Assembly (NCBI GenBank): GCA_947627335.1
Contig: CANQVQ010000022.1
Location: forward strand, 1 to 18,990
Source of the DNA: an uncultured Clostridia bacterium
Lineage (GTDB): Bacteria > Bacillota > Clostridia > Oscillospirales > CAG-382
DNA length: 18,990 nucleotides
Direction: 5' to 3'
A program made the translations under genes and the position numbers. Each line of letters starts with the position of its first letter. Position 1 is the stretch's first letter. Of the stretch, positions 15,014 to 18,990 are shown one piece after another. Under the pieces are notes generated by a model. The model was not told the origin of the DNA, searched no databases, and saw nothing but the letters and a program-made list of their open reading frames with translations.

Positions 15014-15022
15014 AGTATACCA
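15014..15022 (-). promoter_or_regulatory. Extended -10 promoter of the six-helix protein gene
   Basis: TGGTATACT on the minus strand has the TGn extension next to a one-mismatch -10 box. No good -35 box is found 17 bases upstream, as is usual for extended -10 promoters. The start site would be about 25 bases before the ATG. Confidence 0.55.
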
Positions 15023-15075
15023 GAGCCTTGTGCGGGGAGGGGTGGCATATTTTTGAATAAATTGTAAACGATTCG

Positions 15076-15606
15076 TTAATTATGGCGTAGAAAATACGCC
15101 TGCGGGTAGGCGCAGACCGGGCAGACCGACGGCGCCTGCGTGCCGACGTAGAGGTGCCCGCAATTGGCGCACTGCCAGACCGAAACCTCCTCCGTCACGA
15201 ACAGGCGACGGGTGTTCCACGCGTCCAGCATGGCGAGGTAGCGTTTTTCATGCTCCTGCTCGATGGCGGCGACCTGCTCGAACCGCTTTGCGACCTCGTC
15301 GAACCCCTCCGCCTTAGCGGTTTTCGCCGCATTCGCGTAGAAGTCCGCCCATTCGTAGTGTTCGACGCCTGCCGCGTCCCGCAGGTTGGTGGACGTGTCG
15401 GGCATACGCGTCCCGTGAATGAGGCGGAAGAAGATGTCGGCGTGCGCCCGTTCGTTGACGGCGGTCCGCTCGAACAGGTCGGCGACGGCGTTGCTCCCCT
15501 CCGCCCGTGCCGCGGCGGCGTAGAAGCCGTAGCGGGTGTACGCGGACGCTTCGGCGGCGAACGCGTCGTGCAGATTCTTTTCCGTGCGTGTTCCGGTGAA
15601 ATCCAT
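15076..15606 (-). CDS. rbr: Rubrerythrin
   Basis: This 176-residue cytoplasmic protein reduces hydrogen peroxide in anaerobes with electrons from rubredoxin-type donors. The N-terminal four-helix di-iron domain has ligands E19, E52 and H55 (ExxH), a glutamate near 85, and E116 and H119 (second ExxH). The C-terminal rubredoxin-like zinc/iron knuckle has C146, C149, C162 and C165. The domain order and length are those of classical rubrerythrin. The ATG at 15606 follows AAGGAG at 8 bases; a TTG two codons earlier would lie only 2 bases from that site. It lies 67 bases after the 60-residue gene with no terminator between them, so both probably use the promoter at 15882-15910. Confidence 0.95.
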   Translation of the reverse strand: MDFTGTRTEKNLHDAFAAEASAYTRYGFYAAAARAEGSNAVADLFERTAVNERAHADIFFRLIHGTRMPDTSTNLRDAAGVEHYEWADFYANAAKTAKAEGFDEVAKRFEQVAAIEQEHEKRYLAMLDAWNTRRLFVTEEVSVWQCANCGHLYVGTQAPSVCPVCAYPQAYFLRHN

Positions 15607-15673
15607 GTGCAAATCTCCTTATATATAATTATGTAGGAAATTTGCCGTTCCCGTGTCCGCTCCTCCGGAAATT

Positions 15674-15856
15674 TTATGCGTTTTTCTCTTCGATTTGGTC
15701 CAAAACCGCTTGCAGCGCCATATCCCACTTCCGGGCGAACGCCACGACGTCCTCGATGTCCACGCCCTTCCGTTCGAGCGCCTCGTACGCTTCGTCGCCC
15801 AGCCGTTTCCGCCAATCGGCGACGTACGCTTCGCGGACCTTGAAATGATTCTCCAT
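15674..15856 (-). CDS. Small helical protein of unknown function upstream of rubrerythrin
   Basis: This 60-residue, charged, predicted all-helical soluble protein has no cysteines, membrane segment or recognisable domain. The ATG at 15856 follows GGGAGG at 8 bases, and a strong promoter lies just upstream, giving a leader of about 20 bases. Because it shares a transcript with rubrerythrin, it may belong to the oxidative-stress response, but this is inferred from position only. A much longer frame through the promoter is open but not credible. Confidence 0.75.
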   Translation of the reverse strand: MENHFKVREAYVADWRKRLGDEAYEALERKGVDIEDVVAFARKWDMALQAVLDQIEEKNA

Positions 15857-15881
15857 GCCTGTGACCTCCCTTTCGGAAACC

Positions 15882-15910
15882 ACTTTAGCACAGAACTTCG
15901 CCCTTGTCAA
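15882..15910 (-). promoter_or_regulatory. Sigma-A promoter of the 60-residue gene and rbr
   Basis: Consensus TTGACA (15910-15905) and TAAAGT (15887-15882) are 17 bases apart on the minus strand, with TG one base before the -10. I saw no clear PerR-box palindrome over it. Confidence 0.75.
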
Positions 15911-15959
15911 GACGTATTCTTCCCGTATTCGCCGAACGCTAACCGTAAAAACCGAAAAA

Positions 15960-15984
15960 AACCGCAAAACGCGGTTGCTTTTTT
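15960..15984. terminator. Bidirectional terminator-like hairpin between divergent promoters
   Basis: AACCGC-AAAAC-GCGGTT (15960-15976) is followed on the plus strand by GC and six T, and on the minus strand directly by a T-run. It overlaps the -35 box of the plus-strand promoter. No gene ends here in either direction, so it may block stray antisense transcription or act as an operator. Confidence 0.5.
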
Positions 15985-16003
15985 CCAAAATATATGCTAT
16001 ACT
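15975..16003 (+). promoter_or_regulatory. Promoter of the DUF4317-lipoprotein pair
   Basis: TTGCTT (15975-15980) and TATACT (15998-16003) are 17 bases apart, with TG one base before the -10 (extended). The start site would be near 16010, giving a leader of about 27 bases. Confidence 0.7.
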
Positions 16004-16036
16004 GAAAAAACCAATACCGACGAAAGGACCTGCCCC

Positions 16037-17203
16037 ATGCTCGACAAGGAGATCGCGGAGCTGCGACGCCGCTTCCGCTACGAAAAGAACAACATCAACG
16101 CCCTTTGCGGCTGCTACGTCAACGACAAAAAAGAGATCGTCACCACCTTCCGACAGTCCATGCCCATGCTCGGTCCGGAGGAATCCGAGCGCTACCTCGC
16201 GTTGTTCCGCCGGACCTTTTCCGGCTCGGTCGGCAAGCAGCTGCTCGACGTGACCTTCCAAAACGAGCAGGTCGTGAACGGCGACGAGCATCGCCTGTTA
16301 TGCGCCCTGCGGGACAGCAAACTCAAGGACGAGCAGGCGTTGAGCGACTTCTACGCCAAGGTCATCTCCGCCTTTGAAACGGACGGGGCGTTCCTGATCC
16401 TGCTCGCGGAGGATACCTACGACGTGCCGACCTACGGCAAGGACGGAGACGTGCGGGAGGACGGCTCGGACACCGTGTTCTCCTACCTGTTCTGCTGCGT
16501 CTGCCCGATGAAGCTGAATAAGCCCGCCCTGCGCTACGACGCGTTCCGGCAGTTGTTCCAATCGCGGGAAGCCGAGCAGGTGGTCTCGTCGCCGGAAGTG
16601 GGGTTCCTGTTCCCCGCCTTCGACGACCGATGCGCCAACCTCTACGGGGCGCTCTACGCGGCGCGGAACCTGCGGGACAACCACCCGGAGTTCGCGTCGG
16701 CGCTGTTCGGGACGCCGCTGCCGATGCCCGCCGACGAGCAGAAGGATTCCTTCCGGGACCTGCTTTCGGATTCCCTCGGCGAGGAATGCAGTTACGGCGT
16801 GGTACAGACCGTGCAGGATTCCCTGCTCGCCCGCGTACAGGCGCAAAAGGAGACCCCCGAAGAGCCGGTCCCGCCGGTCACCTGCGAACAGCTCAAGTCC
16901 ACCCTCGCCTACTGCGGGGTGTCGGCGGACAAGCTGGAGCGGTTTGAAAAGGACTACAACGAACGCTTCGGCGAACAGACCGCCCTGCCGCCCCAGAACC
17001 TGACCGACGGCGGTCAGGCGGTGCTGAAAACCGAGGACGTGCAGATCCGCGTGGACGCCTCCCGCAGCGACCTCGTGCAGGTCCGCCTGCTCGACGGCAA
17101 ACCGTGTGTCATCATTCGTGTGGAGGGGACGCTGACCGTCAACGGCGTGCCGGTGTCCATTCGCGCCGATGCGATACCAAAAGAAAGCGAGAAAACCGTA
17201 TGA
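16037..17203 (+). CDS. DUF4317 family protein
   Basis: This 388-residue cytoplasmic protein matches DUF4317 along its whole length, a family of unknown function widespread in Clostridia. Recognisable parts are the start MLDKEIAELRRRF, the INALCGCYV segment (20-28), FRRTFSGSVGKQLL (about 56-69), CALRDSKLKDE, LLAEDTYDVP, FLFPAFDDR, and a C-terminal segment with QIRVDASRSDLVQVRLLDGKPCVIIRVEG-type sequence (quoted in outline only). It has no signal peptide or membrane helix. The ATG at 16037 follows AAAGGA at about 9 bases; a longer upstream frame runs through the promoter and is rejected. The stop overlaps the next gene's start (ATGA), so the two are co-translated. Confidence 0.92.
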   Translation: MLDKEIAELRRRFRYEKNNINALCGCYVNDKKEIVTTFRQSMPMLGPEESERYLALFRRTFSGSVGKQLLDVTFQNEQVVNGDEHRLLCALRDSKLKDEQALSDFYAKVISAFETDGAFLILLAEDTYDVPTYGKDGDVREDGSDTVFSYLFCCVCPMKLNKPALRYDAFRQLFQSREAEQVVSSPEVGFLFPAFDDRCANLYGALYAARNLRDNHPEFASALFGTPLPMPADEQKDSFRDLLSDSLGEECSYGVVQTVQDSLLARVQAQKETPEEPVPPVTCEQLKSTLAYCGVSADKLERFEKDYNERFGEQTALPPQNLTDGGQAVLKTEDVQIRVDASRSDLVQVRLLDGKPCVIIRVEGTLTVNGVPVSIRADAIPKESEKTV

Positions 17204-18990
17204 AACACTTCGCGAAATTCCTTCTTCTCCTGCTGACCGGAGCGCTTCTGTTCACCGCTTGCGGCGGCTCGCCCGGCGACACCTCGTCCGACGACACTTC
17301 GGACGGCTCGAACCCGTCCGGCGGACTTCGCAAGACGCTCGTCAGCGTCGGCAAGCCCTACAAGTCTTCCGTCGAAGCGAACGCGACCTACCCCGACGTG
17401 TACGGGCAGCAGCTGACCGACGGGCAGAAAGCCCCGGACGTCGCCGCCGAATACCGGGACGTCCGCCTGGTCGGCTTCACGACGACCGCCCGCTTCGACA
17501 TCGACCTCGGCGACGACGGCAAGCGGCTGACCGGCTTCTGCGTCCGTTCGCTCGACTTCGACCGGGACGGCGTCCGCCTCGCACGCGGCACGTCCTTCTA
17601 CGGCTCCAACGACGGCGAGGAGTGGGAACGCCTCGGCATCAAGACCTTTGAATCGAACGGCGTGCAGACCATCGGGACCTGCCGTCTGGATCTGGAGGAG
17701 CCGGTGGATTACCGTTACGTCCGCGTCATGGTGACCATGGGCGTCGGCGGTGGGTTCTTCTTCCTCGACGAGATCGAGGTCTACGCCGACGTGCCGGAAC
17801 CCGAAAAGACCGACACGGTCGCCCTCGCCTACCAGAACGAATCCGTCGACCGCACGGCGTGGAAAGCCCTCTCGACCGGCAGCGCGGTCGGCTCGGAGCC
17901 GTCGCAGAACGTCGCCCTGAACGCGTCCTGTTCGCTCGACGGGTGCGAAACGGACGAACGCGCCCCGTTCGCGGACACGACGCTGGTGGACGGGGAACCG
18001 ACGGGACGGCTGTTCGGCGAATCCGTCTGGGTCGGCTTCCGCCCGCAGGAAGGCGAAACGGCGACGCTGACGCTGGATCTCGGGGAGACCCGTGACGACC
18101 TGTTCGCGTTCCGCCTGCACGCGCTCGGCGCCGGGCTGAACGTGGTCTACCCGGACGCGGTGGACGTCTACGCTTCCGAGGACGGGCAGGACTACACCCT
18201 GCTCGGTCGGATGTACGCCCCGTCTTCCGGGGACAATCACGCCTACACCCTGCTCCTGCCGGAGTACATTCGCGCCCGCTACGTCCGTTACGCCTTCACT
18301 GGCGGATCCGACGGCTACTGGTGGATCGAGGAAGCGGAAGTGCTCGCGGGGACGGGAGAAGCGGAGAGCGAATTCTATCCCGCCGTCTCCTTCCCGACCG
18401 TGACCGAAGAACTGCGCTGGGACAGCAGCGAACCCGACTACCGCACCAGCCAGAACCTCCTGCTCGGTCTGCCCCAGCAGATGGCGGCCTCCTTCTATGA
18501 GGACACCGCGACCGCCCGCACCAAGGGGCAGTCCGGCGAGACGCCCGCCGATTCGCCGGTCCTGACCGACGGCGACGTCACCGACGACCTCTACTGCTAC
18601 TCCGACGGCTGGTTCTTCCACCGCGGCGGCGGCGCTCTGAACATCTTCTACGACCTCGGCAAGCTCTCGACGGTCGAAAATCTCCGCGTCTACCTGCTCG
18701 AGCAGTCCGATTGGGGCATCTCCCGCCCGTCCCACATGACCGCCTTCCTCTCCGAGGACGCGGTGCATTGGTACCCGGTCGCGAATTACGACCGCGAAGC
18801 GGGCGTGACCTACAACCCCGGTGCGACGCAGATGGAATTCGACCTGACCCCTTCCTCCCCCGTCGCGGCGCGGTTCGTGCGCTTCCGCATCGAATCCGCC
18901 ATGCTCTTCCTCGACGAACTCGAAGCCATCGGCACGAAAGAGGTCGCGGACGGCACGGCGCGCCTTGACGACCTCGGCGTGGACCCGGTG
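17200..18990 (+). CDS. Large surface lipoprotein with tandem discoidin-like modules (3' end outside window)
   Basis: The frame is open for 597 codons to the right edge. A signal peptide ends in lipobox FTAC (C21), followed by a Ser/Asp/Gly-rich linker (22-42). Three beta-sandwich units follow (about 45-197, 210-384, 395-580). Each has an LTDG/LVDG motif (72-75, 262-265, 455-458), a 'DLG' strand, an 'SxDGxxW' type loop and an ending of the pattern 'RYVRxxxxxxxxxFxxDEIEVYA' (172-196, 360-383, 558-577). This is the discoidin/F5-8C galactose-binding-like pattern, usual for carbohydrate or cell-surface binding. A further C-terminal domain probably lies beyond the edge; a DUF4855-type ending would be one candidate. 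It overlaps the DUF4317 gene by 4 bases. Confidence 0.88.
   Translation, partial: MKHFAKFLLLLLTGALLFTACGGSPGDTSSDDTSDGSNPSGGLRKTLVSVGKPYKSSVEANATYPDVYGQQLTDGQKAPDVAAEYRDVRLVGFTTTARFDIDLGDDGKRLTGFCVRSLDFDRDGVRLARGTSFYGSNDGEEWERLGIKTFESNGVQTIGTCRLDLEEPVDYRYVRVMVTMGVGGGFFFLDEIEVYADVPEPEKTDTVALAYQNESVDRTAWKALSTGSAVGSEPSQNVALNASCSLDGCETDERAPFADTTLVDGEPTGRLFGESVWVGFRPQEGETATLTLDLGETRDDLFAFRLHALGAGLNVVYPDAVDVYASEDGQDYTLLGRMYAPSSGDNHAYTLLLPEYIRARYVRYAFTGGSDGYWWIEEAEVLAGTGEAESEFYPAVSFPTVTEELRWDSSEPDYRTSQNLLLGLPQQMAASFYEDTATARTKGQSGETPADSPVLTDGDVTDDLYCYSDGWFFHRGGGALNIFYDLGKLSTVENLRVYLLEQSDWGISRPSHMTAFLSEDAVHWYPVANYDREAGVTYNPGATQMEFDLTPSSPVAARFVRFRIESAMLFLDELEAIGTKEVADGTARLDDLGVDPV

Noticed and set aside
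14227..15048. 273-codon minus frame overlapping the six-helix protein gene
   Set aside because: It is out of frame with the membrane protein, is Arg/Gly-rich and has no ribosome binding site. The 216-residue frame has a clear site and membrane helices.
15653..16036. N-terminal extension of the DUF4317 protein
   Set aside because: The extension crosses a divergent promoter and terminator-like hairpin; DUF4317 proteins begin at the residues encoded from 16037.
17014..18768. 584-codon minus-strand frame opposite the lipoprotein gene
   Set aside because: The plus strand carries a signal peptide, lipobox and three repeated modules in an uninterrupted frame; the minus frame crosses two real genes and has no domain.

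Overview
The window looks like chromosomal DNA from a GC-rich, anaerobic, spore-forming member of the Bacillota, probably a clostridial (Oscillospiraceae-like) bacterium. The main evidence is a SpoIVB sporulation peptidase, a DUF4317 protein (a family I know mainly from Clostridia), a rubrerythrin, AGGAGG-type ribosome binding sites and sigma-A-like promoters. Most genes lie on the minus strand; only the last two, at the right edge, lie on the plus strand. I saw no tRNA, rRNA, CRISPR array, transposase or phage gene.

Layout, in minus-strand transcription order from right to left. At 15674-15856 and 15076-15606 a 60-residue protein of unknown function and a rubrerythrin share one promoter. At 14334-14984 lies a six-helix membrane protein that appears to be three tandem two-helix repeats. 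At 13380-14333 is a gene-poor stretch with a 23-codon ORF that has its own ribosome binding site and terminator, several perfect hairpins and a second terminator. At 12348-13379 is spoIVB. At 10739-12184 and 10094-10723 is a uraA-upp pair for uracil import and salvage, with a near-consensus promoter. At 1545-9783 is an oligopeptide ABC transporter operon: lipoprotein binding protein, two permeases, two ATPases and a 66-residue membrane protein. rsmF (106-1473), a 16S rRNA m5C methyltransferase, follows beyond a hairpin.

On the plus strand, a DUF4317 gene (16037-17203) overlaps by 4 bases a large lipoprotein gene (17200 to the right edge, incomplete) built of at least three discoidin-like beta-sandwich modules.

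The most unusual feature is the peptide transporter. The OppC-type permease carries about 300 extra residues between its first membrane helix and the conserved GTDELGR segment. These residues form about seven RCC1-like units, so they predict a complete seven-bladed beta-propeller outside the membrane within a transporter subunit. The OppF-type ATPase of the same operon carries about 190 extra, mostly helical, coiled-coil-like residues between Walker A and the Q-loop. The binding protein is also large (759 residues). I infer a remodelled oligopeptide importer in which the propeller docks the binding protein or captures substrate. This is not proven by sequence alone.
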